Origin: Prosthecobacter sp. SYSU 5D2
GTDB taxonomy: Bacteria; Verrucomicrobiota; Verrucomicrobiia; Verrucomicrobiales; Verrucomicrobiaceae
DNA length: 64,000 nucleotides
Reading direction: 5' to 3'
NCBI RefSeq assembly: GCF_039655865.1
Contig: NZ_JBBYXL010000001.1
Location: 62,001-126,000, forward strand
Positions 45,853 through 54,427 of the stretch are shown piece after piece. The notes beneath the pieces were generated by a model that was not told the origin of the DNA, did not search any database, and was given only the letters and a program-made list of their open reading frames with translations. Position numbers and translations under genes: made by a program. Each line of letters starts with the position of its first letter. Position 1 is the stretch's first letter.

Positions 45853-47148
45853 ATGAACAACGTCCACCTCGCCGTCCAATTCTTCCTACAAATCGCCGTC
45901 ATCCTGCTGGCCTGCCGCATCGTTGGTGCCATCGCCGCGCGTTTTGGCCAGCCGCAGGTCGTGGCGGAGATGATCACCGGCGTCATGCTCGGGCCCTCCC
46001 TGTTCGGAGAGCTGGCCCCGCAAATGCAGCAGTGGCTTTTCCCATGGGATTCCACCCAGATGACCCGCGACACTTCCTGTTACCTCTTTCCGGCCTCACA
46101 GCTCGGCCTGGCGCTGTACATGTTCATCGTCGGCATGGAGTTCCGTGTGGACATTGTACGGAAGCGGCTCAAAAGCTCCGTCGCCGTTTCACTGGCCGGA
46201 ATGATTACACCTTTTTTGTTAGGCGCTGGCCTGGCCTGGGTGTTTTTCCATTACACAGACCTGTTTCCTGAAAAGACCTCCATCACGGAGGCCATGCTCT
46301 TCCTGGGAGCCTCCATGTGCATCACCGCCTTTCCCATGCTGGCGCGCATCATTCATTTCAAAGGCCTGGCCGGCACCACCATGGGCACCGTTGCCATCGG
46401 GGCCGGAGCCATTGATGACGCCATGGCCTGGATCCTCCTGGCTGTCGTGCTGGCCAGCTTTGACGGCAATGCCGCCAGCTCCCTTTATAACATTGGCGGC
46501 GCGGTGGGTTACGTCACGGTCACTTTCGTCTTGATCCGCCCCGTCCTCGCCTGGGCGGCCGGTCTCATGATCAAGGACGGCAAGCTCACCGATGCCGGCC
46601 TCGTCATCGGCATCGCCATGATGTCGCTGGGTGCCTGGTTCACGGACAAGATCGGCCTGCATGCCGTGTTTGGTGCTTTCATCATGGGGGCCGCCATGCC
46701 GCGCGGCATCATGGTACGGGACCTCATGGCCAAAATCCAGCCCCTGGCCGTGGCCCTGCTGCTGCCGCTGTTCTTTACCTATTCCGGGCTGAACACCAAG
46801 ATTGGTCTCATCAACACCTGGTTCCTCTGGGGCATGTGCGCCGCCGTCCTGGCCGCCGCCGTGATTGGAAAATGGGCCGCCTGCACCCTCGCCGCCCGTG
46901 CCACCGGCATCGCCAAAAAAGATGCCATGGGCATCGGCATCCTCATGAATGCTCGCGGCCTCATGGAGCTCATCATCATCAACATCGGCCTGCAGCGCGG
47001 CATCATCTCTGAAGGTCTCTTCGCCACCCTGGTCATCATGGCCGTCATCACCACTCTCATGGCCTCGCCCATCTTTGAATACTTCGTCGGCAGCGGCAAC
47101 CACAAGGCCGAGCCGCATGATGAGGACGCTCTCCCGGCAGCCATGTGA
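45853..47148 (+). CDS. Cation:proton antiporter (CPA2/KefB-like)
   Basis: A 431-residue inner-membrane transporter with about twelve helices. Characteristic segments: VVAEMITGVMLGPSLFG (first-helix signature), GLALYMFIVGMEFR, FLGASMCITAFPMLARI and the ion-binding AIGAGAIDDAMAWILLAV, whose Asp pair is the CPA2/NhaA-type active site. HAVFGAFIMGAAMPRG and LLLPLFFTYSGLNTKIG complete the second half. The usual C-terminal TrkA-N/RCK domain of Kef proteins is absent, leaving only a short acidic tail, so it is probably a Na+/H+ or K+/H+ exchanger without nucleotide regulation. It sits 31 bp downstream of the porin. It contains a TTGTTAGGC word with a TTA leucine codon at 46219. Confidence 0.88.
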   Translation: MNNVHLAVQFFLQIAVILLACRIVGAIAARFGQPQVVAEMITGVMLGPSLFGELAPQMQQWLFPWDSTQMTRDTSCYLFPASQLGLALYMFIVGMEFRVDIVRKRLKSSVAVSLAGMITPFLLGAGLAWVFFHYTDLFPEKTSITEAMLFLGASMCITAFPMLARIIHFKGLAGTTMGTVAIGAGAIDDAMAWILLAVVLASFDGNAASSLYNIGGAVGYVTVTFVLIRPVLAWAAGLMIKDGKLTDAGLVIGIAMMSLGAWFTDKIGLHAVFGAFIMGAAMPRGIMVRDLMAKIQPLAVALLLPLFFTYSGLNTKIGLINTWFLWGMCAAVLAAAVIGKWAACTLAARATGIAKKDAMGIGILMNARGLMELIIINIGLQRGIISEGLFATLVIMAVITTLMASPIFEYFVGSGNHKAEPHDEDALPAAM

Positions 47149-47153
47149 AGACA

Positions 47154-47184
47154 TAAAAAAGCGGCCTGGCTTTCGCCAGGCCGC
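47154..47184 (-). terminator. Intrinsic terminator for the minus-strand small lipoprotein gene
   Basis: A perfect 10-bp stem GCGGCCTGGC / GCCAGGCCGC (47161-47184, loop TTTC) is preceded by six A on the plus strand, i.e. a U-tract after the hairpin on the minus strand. It lies 29 bp beyond the stop of 47213-47401. It may also weakly end the antiporter transcript. Confidence 0.75.
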
Positions 47185-47212
47185 ATCCGGAGGGTTCCCG
47201 CCACAGTCCGGA

Positions 47213-47401
47213 TCAGTAGGTCTGCACCGTCTGAGTCTGCACCGTTCCATAAGGGGTGGAACGGGTCGTCACCGTCTCCTCAGTGGTCACCGTGGTGCGA
47301 GGAGCGGACACTGGCACAGGCACCACTTCCACATCAGTTTCGCAACTGGGGATGAGCGCCAGGCTGAGCGTGGCTAACGAAAGGATAAGTATGGATTTCA
47401 T
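47213..47401 (-). CDS. Small Val/Thr-rich lipoprotein
   Basis: A 62-residue product: lipoprotein signal SILILSLATLSLALIPSC with a lipobox Cys, then a short mature part made almost wholly of Val/Pro/Thr (VEVVPVPVSAP, TTVTTEETVTTRST) ending TVQTQTVQTY. The Thr-rich composition resembles the tails of the gene just upstream (47425-48096), 23 bp away and likely co-transcribed. Function unknown; perhaps a surface or periplasmic partner of that protein. Confidence 0.65.
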   Translation of the reverse strand: MKSILILSLATLSLALIPSCETDVEVVPVPVSAPRTTVTTEETVTTRSTPYGTVQTQTVQTY

Positions 47402-47424
47402 AGGAAGTTGTCAGGTTGCACGAC

Positions 47425-48096
47425 TTATTCGGTCACGGTGGTGCGGGTGGTCGTAGTTTTTTCTTCAACCACTGGAACCGCCGGAGCGGCCGCCCGTTTG
47501 ATGATGACTTTGGAGGCCACCAGCTGGTTGCCCTGGCGCACATACTGGACTGTCACCGGCTGGCCGGACCGCACCGTGCTGACCTCCACCGGGTTGCCCA
47601 GATCATCCACATAGGTGGTCGTTTTGCTAAAGGTATAGTTCAGCGGTTCAGGCGAAGTCTGGGACCGAATGACCAGCCTTTCAGGACCGAAGTCGCTGAT
47701 CACACCGGTGGAGGTCACCACATCCGTCTGCGTGGTCTGCACGGCGGCAGGCTCCACCCGTGTCCTAACCATCACCTTGTCAGCGATCAGCGCATCTCCA
47801 ACCCGGGTGTAATACACCGTGGCTGGCGCACCTGAGCGGATGACCGAGGCCGAAACTGGAGCTCCGGTTTCATCCACATAGGTAGTTCTTTCGCTGAAAG
47901 TATAGCGCACGGGCTGCGCGCTACCGCTGGCATTGATCAGGATCTCCTGGGGTCCGAATTCAGTGATGGTTCCTTCAGCCGTCGTCGTGGTGGTGGTCGT
48001 TTCCACACGTTGCGCCTGAGCGAGGCTGGCGGTGGTGATGAGCAATGCTCCGGAGAACAGGGCGGCCTTGAGGGAATGACTTGAGATGGTTTTCAT
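47425..48096 (-). CDS. Secreted protein with two tandem beta-repeat modules
   Basis: A 223-residue exported protein. Signal peptide (LKAALFSGALLITTASLAQA), a Thr run (VETTTTTTTAEG), then two similar modules of about 70 residues. Module 1 reads GTITEFGPQEILI, VRYTFSERTTYVDETG, VIRSGAPATVYYTRVGDALIADKVMV. Module 2 reads GVISDFGPERLVI, LNYTFSKTTTYVDDLG, TVRSGQPVTVQYVRQGNQLVASKVII. The module pattern resembles a small all-beta fold. The C-terminus is again Thr/Arg-rich (TTTTRTTVTE). No known family. The internal duplication is clear; sequence divergence between modules suggests it is not very recent. It heads a two-gene minus-strand unit with the small lipoprotein. Confidence 0.75.
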   Translation of the reverse strand: MKTISSHSLKAALFSGALLITTASLAQAQRVETTTTTTTAEGTITEFGPQEILINASGSAQPVRYTFSERTTYVDETGAPVSASVIRSGAPATVYYTRVGDALIADKVMVRTRVEPAAVQTTQTDVVTSTGVISDFGPERLVIRSQTSPEPLNYTFSKTTTYVDDLGNPVEVSTVRSGQPVTVQYVRQGNQLVASKVIIKRAAAPAVPVVEEKTTTTRTTVTE

Positions 48097-48257
48097 TTTT
48101 GGAGTGTTTTTGGTTAGAGAGTTCTAAATCTCTTCACTCTTCCATCGCGGCCCGTGATTCCGGTGAGCTTGAAATTATTTGACGGAATGTACCTTTTTCG
48201 CCCACAAGCGAGGTAATTTCCGGCACGCAAAGAGGCATCGCCTGACGAACCAGAAGC

Positions 48258-49460
48258 ATGAAATCGACACTTTTCTGGCCCCTTTTCATCGCCCTGGCCC
48301 CGCTGCCGCTCACCGCCGCACCGCCCACGCCTTCGCCCACCCTGTCACTGCAGGTGGAGGAGTATGCCAGCTTCCCCACCCAGCAGCTCACGGGCGTCGC
48401 CGTATCCAAAACAGGCCGCGTGTTTGTGAACTTCCCTTTCTGGTCCGATGACCACACCGTATCCGTGGTGGAGGTCATGCCAGACGGTTCGTCCAAGCCA
48501 TATCCCGGCCCGAAATGGAACAGCAAAGACGCCTCCGTCAAACATCGCTTCATTTGCGTCCAGAGCGTGTATGTGGATGACCAGGACATGCTCTGGATCC
48601 TGGATCCGGCCGCACCCAAAATGGAGACCGTCATCCCAGGCCAGGCCAAGCTTGTCAAAGTGGACCTCAGCACCAACAAGGTCGTCAAGACCTACCGTTT
48701 TGATGACACCGTTGTCCCTTCCAAAGCCTACCTCAACGACGTCCGCGTGGACACCGTCAGCGGCCACGCCTTCATCACCGAAAGCGGCACAGGCTCCATC
48801 CTGGTGCTCGATACCCAATCCGGCAAGACCCGCCGCGTGCTGGACAACCACCCCTCCACCAAAGCGGAAAAAGGCATCGCTCTGCTGGTGGATGGAATCC
48901 AGGTGGTGGACCCCAAAACAGGTCAGACACCCGAGATCCACGCGGACGGCATTGCCCTGGATCAGGAAGGCGGCTGGCTCTACTACCATGCTCTCACAGG
49001 GCGCACGCTCTACCGCATCAAGACCACCGCTCTCACCGACGCAACACTGACTCCAGCCCAGTTGGAAAAAGAAGTCGTGAACGTGGCCACCACTCCCGCA
49101 CCGGACGGCATGCTGGAGGCCGGCAACGGCTCCCTCTACCTCACCGCCCTGGAAGCCGGTGCCATCCTGCATTTTGATCCGCGCTCCAAAGAGACCGCCA
49201 CCCTCATTGAAGACCCGCGCTTGCAGTGGCCCGACAGCCTCAGCAAAGCACCCGACGGTAATCTTTATGTCACCGCATCGCAGATCCATCGCATGCCCCG
49301 TTTCAACAAGGGTCAAAGCCAGCAGAAGGGCCCTTACACGCTCTATCGGATCCAGCTCAATCCGCCACCCAAGCCCGCAGTGGACGAGGTCAAAAAAGCC
49401 GATCCCCATTTGCCGCCAGATCCCAAAGCTGCCCTGCCCGCCACCAATCTGCCCAAGTAA
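48258..49460 (+). CDS. Major royal jelly protein/SMP-30-like secreted beta-propeller
   Basis: A 400-residue exported protein. Signal peptide (TLFWPLFIALAPLPLTAAP), then a propeller with LTGVAVSKTGRVFVNFPFW, YVDDQDMLWILDPA, KAYLNDVRVDTVSGHAFITESGTG, HADGIALDQEGGWLYYHALTGRTLYRI and LQWPDSLSKAPDGNLYVTASQIHRM. These are features of the MRJP/yellow family found in bacteria, related in fold to SMP-30/gluconolactonases. The metal-binding acidic positions of lactonases are partly recognisable (LNDVRVD, DGIALD), but the catalytic role is unproven. The C-terminal 25 residues are Pro/Lys-rich. A single-gene unit, followed by tRNA-Gly on the opposite strand. Confidence 0.82.
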   Translation: MKSTLFWPLFIALAPLPLTAAPPTPSPTLSLQVEEYASFPTQQLTGVAVSKTGRVFVNFPFWSDDHTVSVVEVMPDGSSKPYPGPKWNSKDASVKHRFICVQSVYVDDQDMLWILDPAAPKMETVIPGQAKLVKVDLSTNKVVKTYRFDDTVVPSKAYLNDVRVDTVSGHAFITESGTGSILVLDTQSGKTRRVLDNHPSTKAEKGIALLVDGIQVVDPKTGQTPEIHADGIALDQEGGWLYYHALTGRTLYRIKTTALTDATLTPAQLEKEVVNVATTPAPDGMLEAGNGSLYLTALEAGAILHFDPRSKETATLIEDPRLQWPDSLSKAPDGNLYVTASQIHRMPRFNKGQSQQKGPYTLYRIQLNPPPKPAVDEVKKADPHLPPDPKAALPATNLPK

Positions 49461-49504
49461 TTTGAATGGGCCAGGCCGCCTCCTCGTTCCCAGAAGGAAG
49501 GGGG

Positions 49505-49575
49505 AGCGGGTGATCAGAATCGAACTGACGTATCAAGCTTGGGAAGCTCGTGTTCTACCATTGAACTACACCCGC
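49505..49575 (-). tRNA. tRNA-Gly (anticodon CCC)
   Basis: The minus strand gives a full cloverleaf of 71 nt. Acceptor GCGGGTG pairs with CACCCGC. The D-arm contains AGTTCAATGGTAGAAC. The anticodon stem CGAGC/GCTTG encloses loop TTCCCAA with anticodon CCC. The T-arm GTCAG-TTCGATT-CTGAT has one G-U pair. The discriminator is U and CCA is not encoded. It reads GGG glycine codons. Confidence 0.93.
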
Positions 49576-49715
49576 ATGTCTTTGCGTGGAGGGATTGTGG
49601 CGATGTGGCCACGAATGTCAACCTGACAGCCAAAGAATGAGCAGCAGCCAGAGCTTTGGCCGAAACAAAATAATGTGAATCCAGCAGCCGGGGGCTGGCG
49701 CAAAAGGTCTGACCA

Positions 49716-49752
49716 GACTGCGCAGCAATGACTGCGCAGAAGCTGCGCAGTC
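49716..49752. repeat. Three ACTGCGCAG sites upstream of the DUF4331 gene
   Basis: GACTGCGCAG occurs at 49716-49725 and 49730-49739 in direct orientation. Its complement CTGCGCAGTC is at 49743-49752, so the last two form a 10-bp perfect inverted repeat with a 3-base spacer. The core CTGCGCAG is itself palindromic. The cluster ends 20 bp before the ATG at 49773, a typical operator or 5'-hairpin position; there is no T-run, so it is not a terminator. Confidence 0.6.
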
Positions 49753-49772
49753 AACTCAACATACTCAAAAGG

Positions 49773-51365
49773 ATGAAACCAAACACCACCACCGGCATAG
49801 CCGGCCTGCGCCGCTGGGCCGGAACCGCCCCCGGACGAATGCTCGCCATCGGATCTGCCCTGCTGACCCTGGCCACCCCGCAAACCTGGGCCTCCAGCCA
49901 CAGTGATGCCCCGCTGATCAAACAGGATCCGCAGGTGAACCTGACGGATGTTTACACCTTCGTGCGCCAGCGTCCTTCAGGAGAACGGGTATTGGTGGTG
50001 GAGGTGAGCGTGCGGCCCTTTTCTGAACCGGGCGACGGCGTGATTTATGACCGCTTTGCTGACGATGCCGAGTATAACATCCACATCGCCAATCCTGTCA
50101 CTGGTGCCACTTTACAGCAGTACACTTTCCGCTTTTCAGATCATGATGCCGTCAAAGCACCGGGACTGAAAAACCCAAACACAATCCTGTCCTATGGACT
50201 TGGGACGGAACTCGGACCGATATTGACCGTGGGTGATGCGCGGCAGAACTACACCCAGACTTATTCCGTCTCCCGCATCATGCCTGACCGTACCCGCCCT
50301 GGACGTCGCCATCCTGGCAACCGGCCCGGCGATATAACATCTCTGGGAAAGAACCTCCTGGTGCCGCCTCCCAATGTCGGCATGCGCACCACACCGCCCT
50401 ACAATGACCCTGAAACAGGCCGCGCCGTCTCCGGTGCCACCTCTCGTGAAACGCTGGATACTTACACCCGCGAGACCACTTATGACCTGCCGGGCGGAGT
50501 TACCGTCTTTGCAGGACCGCGCGAAGACGGTTTCTTTGCAGACACACCTGGAATCTTTGACCTGCTCGACAGCCGCATTTTGGACAACAATGGCAGTCTG
50601 GCGGACGGACTGGGCCAGGATGGTGCCGGTGTGGACGGGTTCAAAGGTTTCAATGTGCTGCATTACGGCATTGTGATTCCGCTTTCCCAGCTCCCCAGCA
50701 TCGCCTATACCGGCGCCCTCCAGCCCGCAGCGACGGGAGTGGGCGTCTTTGCAACAGTGGGCCGCCCGCGGGTGGTGCTCTTTCCTTCCAGGATGTCCGC
50801 CAGTTCATTCGTTCAGGTGAACCGCCTGGGGAATCCGCTTTTCAATGAGGTGCTGGTGGCGCTGGGATCCAAAGATCTCTACAACCGCACTCTGCCAACG
50901 ACGGATGCCAGCACCTTCGCCCGCTTTGCAGAAAATCCTGAGGTGGCCACGCTCATCAACACCGTTTTCAGCACCACTTTTCCCACGACCGGGCGCGGAG
51001 ACCTGAAGGCCGTTTACATCCCGGATGTCATCCGTGTGAATACCACCACCGGACCCGTGCCAGTGCAGGGAGAGGAAGGATTTAGCCGCCTGAGCTTCAT
51101 CGGCGGGGACGTGGTGGAAGATGGCAATGGCAACATGGTGCCTTCCGGCTGGCCAAACGGACGCCGTTTTGGCGATGATGTGGTGGACATCGCACTGACC
51201 GCCGTCGCCAGCGGACCTACCTTTGAGACCATCACCGTGGTGGGGGACAACGTACCCGCCAATGACCAGGTCTATAACCGCACCTTCCCCTATGCGGCCA
51301 CACCTCACGCAGGCACGCGCCACCAGAAAGACTCCGGCGTCAATGCTCCCATCGTGATCGAATAA
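49773..51365 (+). CDS. Secreted DUF4331 protein
   Basis: A 530-residue exported protein. The N-terminus has a signal peptide after a short basic stretch (GRMLAIGSALLTLATPQTWA). SSHSDAPLIKQDPQVNLTDVYTFVR is the standard opening of DUF4331, followed by GVIYDRFADDAEYNIHI, YTFRFSDHDAVKAPG, VFAGPREDGFFADTPGIFDLL and the late GWPNGRRFGDDVVDIALTAV and FPYAATPHAG. DUF4331 proteins are large, Asp-rich, secreted and functionally uncharacterised. The start at 49773 is set by the signal peptide; in-frame ATG 49728 lies within the ACTGCGCAG repeats. The next gene encodes a TPR protein. A hairpin terminator lies between the two. Confidence 0.88.
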   Translation: MKPNTTTGIAGLRRWAGTAPGRMLAIGSALLTLATPQTWASSHSDAPLIKQDPQVNLTDVYTFVRQRPSGERVLVVEVSVRPFSEPGDGVIYDRFADDAEYNIHIANPVTGATLQQYTFRFSDHDAVKAPGLKNPNTILSYGLGTELGPILTVGDARQNYTQTYSVSRIMPDRTRPGRRHPGNRPGDITSLGKNLLVPPPNVGMRTTPPYNDPETGRAVSGATSRETLDTYTRETTYDLPGGVTVFAGPREDGFFADTPGIFDLLDSRILDNNGSLADGLGQDGAGVDGFKGFNVLHYGIVIPLSQLPSIAYTGALQPAATGVGVFATVGRPRVVLFPSRMSASSFVQVNRLGNPLFNEVLVALGSKDLYNRTLPTTDASTFARFAENPEVATLINTVFSTTFPTTGRGDLKAVYIPDVIRVNTTTGPVPVQGEEGFSRLSFIGGDVVEDGNGNMVPSGWPNGRRFGDDVVDIALTAVASGPTFETITVVGDNVPANDQVYNRTFPYAATPHAGTRHQKDSGVNAPIVIE

Positions 51366-51377
51366 CCCACCCTGACA

Positions 51378-51421
51378 GCGCGGCGGTGTGCCTGGAGGCA
51401 TACTGCCGCGCCTTTGTTTTT
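51378..51421 (+). terminator. Intrinsic terminator or attenuator between the DUF4331 and TPR genes
   Basis: A 15-bp stem, GCGCGGCGGTGTGCC (51378-51392) with 51397-51411, two G-U pairs and a TGGA loop, is followed by CTTTGTTTTT. It lies 12 bp after the DUF4331 stop and 29 bp before the TPR start, so downstream expression would need read-through or an internal promoter. Confidence 0.75.
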
Positions 51422-51449
51422 CCAACCCTCAACCCGCCTTGAAATAAAA

Positions 51450-52844
51450 ATGTCCGCCTCCCCTCTTTCTCTGCTCATCCTGGCTGCGGCGGCCATTGCC
51501 GGCCTGACCGCCTGGTCAGCCTACTTTCCCGCTGCCCCCGCCACCAGGGCGCCTGCTCCCCCCGATGAAATATCACTCCCACCTGCGGTCACACCCCGCA
51601 CCGCGCTCCCGGATGCCATGGCACTCCTGGAAATAATCCCGCCCTCCAGTCCTGATTCGAAGACGGACCTGCTGCTCCAAGAAAGACAGATCCTCACCGC
51701 ACGGCATCCCACAAGGGCGGAACTATGGGTACAACTGGGCGATGCCCTGGCCCAGAAGCAGCGGGAAACCCAACTACCGGTCTGGCATGACCGTGCGGAA
51801 GCCGCCTACCAAAAAGCACAACAAATCGAACCGGCGACCGTGGCTGCGCTCAATGGCCTGGCCTGGGTCTATGGCAGCCGCCATGATTTCCAGGAAAGTG
51901 TCCGCTGGGCCAAGCTGGCGCTCGATTTGGACCCTGCAAATCCCATCTCGCACGGCATCATGGGTGATGCAGCGCTGGAACTGGGCGACCTGGAGCGGGC
52001 AGCTGAAAGTTACCAAGCCATGCTGGATGCCCGGCCTGACATGTCATCCTACAGCCGTGCGGCCTACCTGGTCTGGATGAAGGGTGATGTGAAGAAAGGA
52101 CGCTGGCTGATGCAGAAAGCCATTGATGCCGGATCTCCGCACCCGGAGAATGTTGCTTGGTGCCGGACACGCCTGGCCATGATGCTTTTTAATGAAGGGG
52201 CCTTGCTGCCGGCCGGCCAGGTCGTCGCCGAAGGTTTGAAACAGACCCCAGACCACGTGCCTCTGCTCCTGCTGCTGGGAAAAATCAAACTGGCCCAGCG
52301 GGATGAGAAGGCCGCCACAGCCGCCTTTGAATCCGTGCTGAAAAGCGGAGAAAACCACGATGCTCTGGTGGGATTGGGAGATCTTCACCTGATCCATGGC
52401 CGCACGGACCTGGCAGAAAGCTTCTTCACACGCCTGGAGAAGCAGCACAGGCTCAATGCCGCCCAGGGCATTCATGACCATACCCAGATGGCACGCTTTT
52501 ACGCCGACCATGACCGGGAACTGGACCGCGCCCTCCAGTTCGCCCAGGAACACGCTCAGACTCAAAATGTCTATGAAGCCGATACTCTGGCCTGGGTCTG
52601 TTATCAAAAGGGTGATCTGAAACTGGCACGCAAAGCCATCGAGACCGCCCTTCGTGCAGGCACCCCTGATGCGGAGATCTTTTACCATGCGGGACTCATT
52701 GCAGCGGCGTTAAATGACAGGCCCGGTGCCCAAAAACTACTCTCCCGGGCCCTGAGTCTGAACCCGCACTTTCATCCTCTGCACTCCACGAAGGCGCTGA
52801 AAAAACTGGATGAGCTGGCCCGGACTTTGACCGTGAAGAATTGA
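51450..52844 (+). CDS. Membrane-anchored tetratricopeptide-repeat protein
   Basis: A 464-residue protein with an N-terminal anchor or signal (LSLLILAAAAIAGLTAWSAY), a Pro-rich linker and a series of TPR-like helical pairs from about residue 100 to the end. Clear examples: ATVAALNGLAWVYGSRHDFQESVRWAKLALDLDPANP, AALELGDLERAAESYQAMLDARPD, VGLGDLHLIHGRTDLAESFFTRLE and AALNDRPGAQKLLSRALSLNPHF. Such proteins scaffold protein complexes. It lies downstream of the DUF4331 gene on the same strand; the two families frequently neighbour each other, so a joint envelope function is likely, though unknown. The start at 51450 was chosen by the signal segment. Confidence 0.85.
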   Translation: MSASPLSLLILAAAAIAGLTAWSAYFPAAPATRAPAPPDEISLPPAVTPRTALPDAMALLEIIPPSSPDSKTDLLLQERQILTARHPTRAELWVQLGDALAQKQRETQLPVWHDRAEAAYQKAQQIEPATVAALNGLAWVYGSRHDFQESVRWAKLALDLDPANPISHGIMGDAALELGDLERAAESYQAMLDARPDMSSYSRAAYLVWMKGDVKKGRWLMQKAIDAGSPHPENVAWCRTRLAMMLFNEGALLPAGQVVAEGLKQTPDHVPLLLLLGKIKLAQRDEKAATAAFESVLKSGENHDALVGLGDLHLIHGRTDLAESFFTRLEKQHRLNAAQGIHDHTQMARFYADHDRELDRALQFAQEHAQTQNVYEADTLAWVCYQKGDLKLARKAIETALRAGTPDAEIFYHAGLIAAALNDRPGAQKLLSRALSLNPHFHPLHSTKALKKLDELARTLTVKN

Positions 52845-52914
52845 CATAGTCTATGGCTTTATCAGCCTCCGCACTTGAGTTGCCCGCGATGCTTTGCATT
52901 TTTACGGGCCAACC

Positions 52915-54273
52915 ATGTTTTACATCTCCACCCGCGGCCAGACACGCCCGCACACCTTCACTGAAGCCGTCGAAGCCGGCCTGGCCACGGATGGCGGACT
53001 GTTCCTGCCTGAAAAGCTGCCTGACCTCTCCGGCAAACTGGCTGCCTGGGCCTCTCTTTCCTACCCTGAGCTCGCGGCTGAATTCTTCCAGATCTTCGCC
53101 CCGGAGATCCCGGCGGAGGAGTGGCAGACGATGACCACCGAGGCCTACTCCCGCTTTGATTCCCCCGATGTCGCTCCGCTGCGGAAGCTGTCGGACAAGC
53201 TTTACGTGCTGGAGCTCTGGCATGGCCCCACGCTGGCTTTCAAAGACTTCGCCTTGCAGCTCCTCGGCCTCCTGTATAAACGCCAGGTGAAGCTCAAAGG
53301 CAAGAAGCTCGCCGTGCTGGGTGCCACCTCCGGGGATACGGGCAGCGCCGCCATCCACGGCTGCATGGGCCAGGACGGCATTGAAATTTTCATCCTTTAT
53401 CCCAATGGACGCGTGGCTCCGCTGCAGGAGCGCCAGATGGCCTGCACCGGTGCCGCCAATGTACATGCCATCCCTATGCCCGGCACCTTTGACGATGCCC
53501 AGGGCCTGGTGAAGGAGTGCTTTGGCGATCCCGCTTTTGTCTCCGCCGTCAATCTTTCTGCGGTTAACAGCATCAACATCGCCCGCGTGCTGGCCCAGTG
53601 CGTGTATTACATCTGGGCCTGGTTGAAGCTGCCGGAAGAAGCCCGCGCCACCGTCGAATTTGTCGTGCCCACGGGGAATTTTGGCAATGTCATGGCCGGC
53701 TGGATGGCGCAGCAGATGGGCCTGCCCTGCAGCGGCTTCCGCGTGGCCACCAACCAGAACGACATCCTTTACCGCTTCTTTGAAACGGGCGACTACAAGC
53801 AGGGCGAGGTCGCCCCCAGCTTCGCCCCCAGCATGGACATCCAGGCCGCGTCTAACTTTGAGCGTTACCTTTATTTCATGCTCGGCAAGGACCAGAACCG
53901 CGTCCGTGAGCTCATGCTCCGCCTGAAAAAGGGCGACCGCGTCACCCTGCCGAAAGTCGCCTCCACCTTCCGCGCCAGCCGCATGGACGATGCCACCATC
54001 GCCCAGACCATCGCCCAGGTCTGGCAGGACTACCAGTACGTCGCCGACCCTCACACGGCCTGCGCCTTCACCGACATGGCAGCTGACCGCGTCAGCGTGG
54101 TGCTCAGCACCGCCAGCCCGGCCAAGTTCCCCGAAGTCGTCCAGGAAGCCACCGGCAGCGAGCCCCTGCACCCCAGCCTGGAACTGCTCAAAGCCCTCCC
54201 GTTGGAGACGCATCCCCTTCCCTCCAACGCCGAAGCCCTCAAAGCCTTCATCCGTGAAAAAGTGGGCGCCTAG
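52915..54273 (+). CDS. thrC: Threonine synthase
   Basis: A 452-residue PLP enzyme converting O-phosphohomoserine to threonine. Typical features: MFYISTRGQ start, FTEAVEAGLATDGGLFLPE, the PLP-lysine segment HGPTLAFKDFALQLLG (Lys near residue 110), LGATSGDTGSAAIHG (phosphate-binding Ser/Thr cluster), ILYPNGRVAPLQERQM, NSINIARVLAQCVYYIWAW, VVPTGNFGNVMAG, and TNQNDILYRFFETG. Length and layout match the bacterial/fungal long-form class. The start at 52915 fits the family N-terminus; an in-frame ATG 21 bp upstream is less likely. No other threonine-pathway gene adjoins it. Confidence 0.95.
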   Translation: MFYISTRGQTRPHTFTEAVEAGLATDGGLFLPEKLPDLSGKLAAWASLSYPELAAEFFQIFAPEIPAEEWQTMTTEAYSRFDSPDVAPLRKLSDKLYVLELWHGPTLAFKDFALQLLGLLYKRQVKLKGKKLAVLGATSGDTGSAAIHGCMGQDGIEIFILYPNGRVAPLQERQMACTGAANVHAIPMPGTFDDAQGLVKECFGDPAFVSAVNLSAVNSINIARVLAQCVYYIWAWLKLPEEARATVEFVVPTGNFGNVMAGWMAQQMGLPCSGFRVATNQNDILYRFFETGDYKQGEVAPSFAPSMDIQAASNFERYLYFMLGKDQNRVRELMLRLKKGDRVTLPKVASTFRASRMDDATIAQTIAQVWQDYQYVADPHTACAFTDMAADRVSVVLSTASPAKFPEVVQEATGSEPLHPSLELLKALPLETHPLPSNAEALKAFIREKVGA

Positions 54274-54427
54274 CCGCGCCCGCCAGAGGGTGGTCACTGC
54301 CAGGGAACCTCACAGGAGGCTTTTTGGCGATGGCCGAGACCAGGGTTAAAAATTAATCGGCCCAGGCAATTCATCTTCAAATCGAGGGCTTGCGAAGCTT
54401 TCCAGGCACTCGAAGGTCGGTGTTTGC

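Noticed and set aside
49505..49575. Genomic island inserted at tRNA-Gly
   Set aside because: No integrase nearby and no direct repeat of the tRNA 3' end was seen in the window; the flanking genes look like ordinary chromosome.
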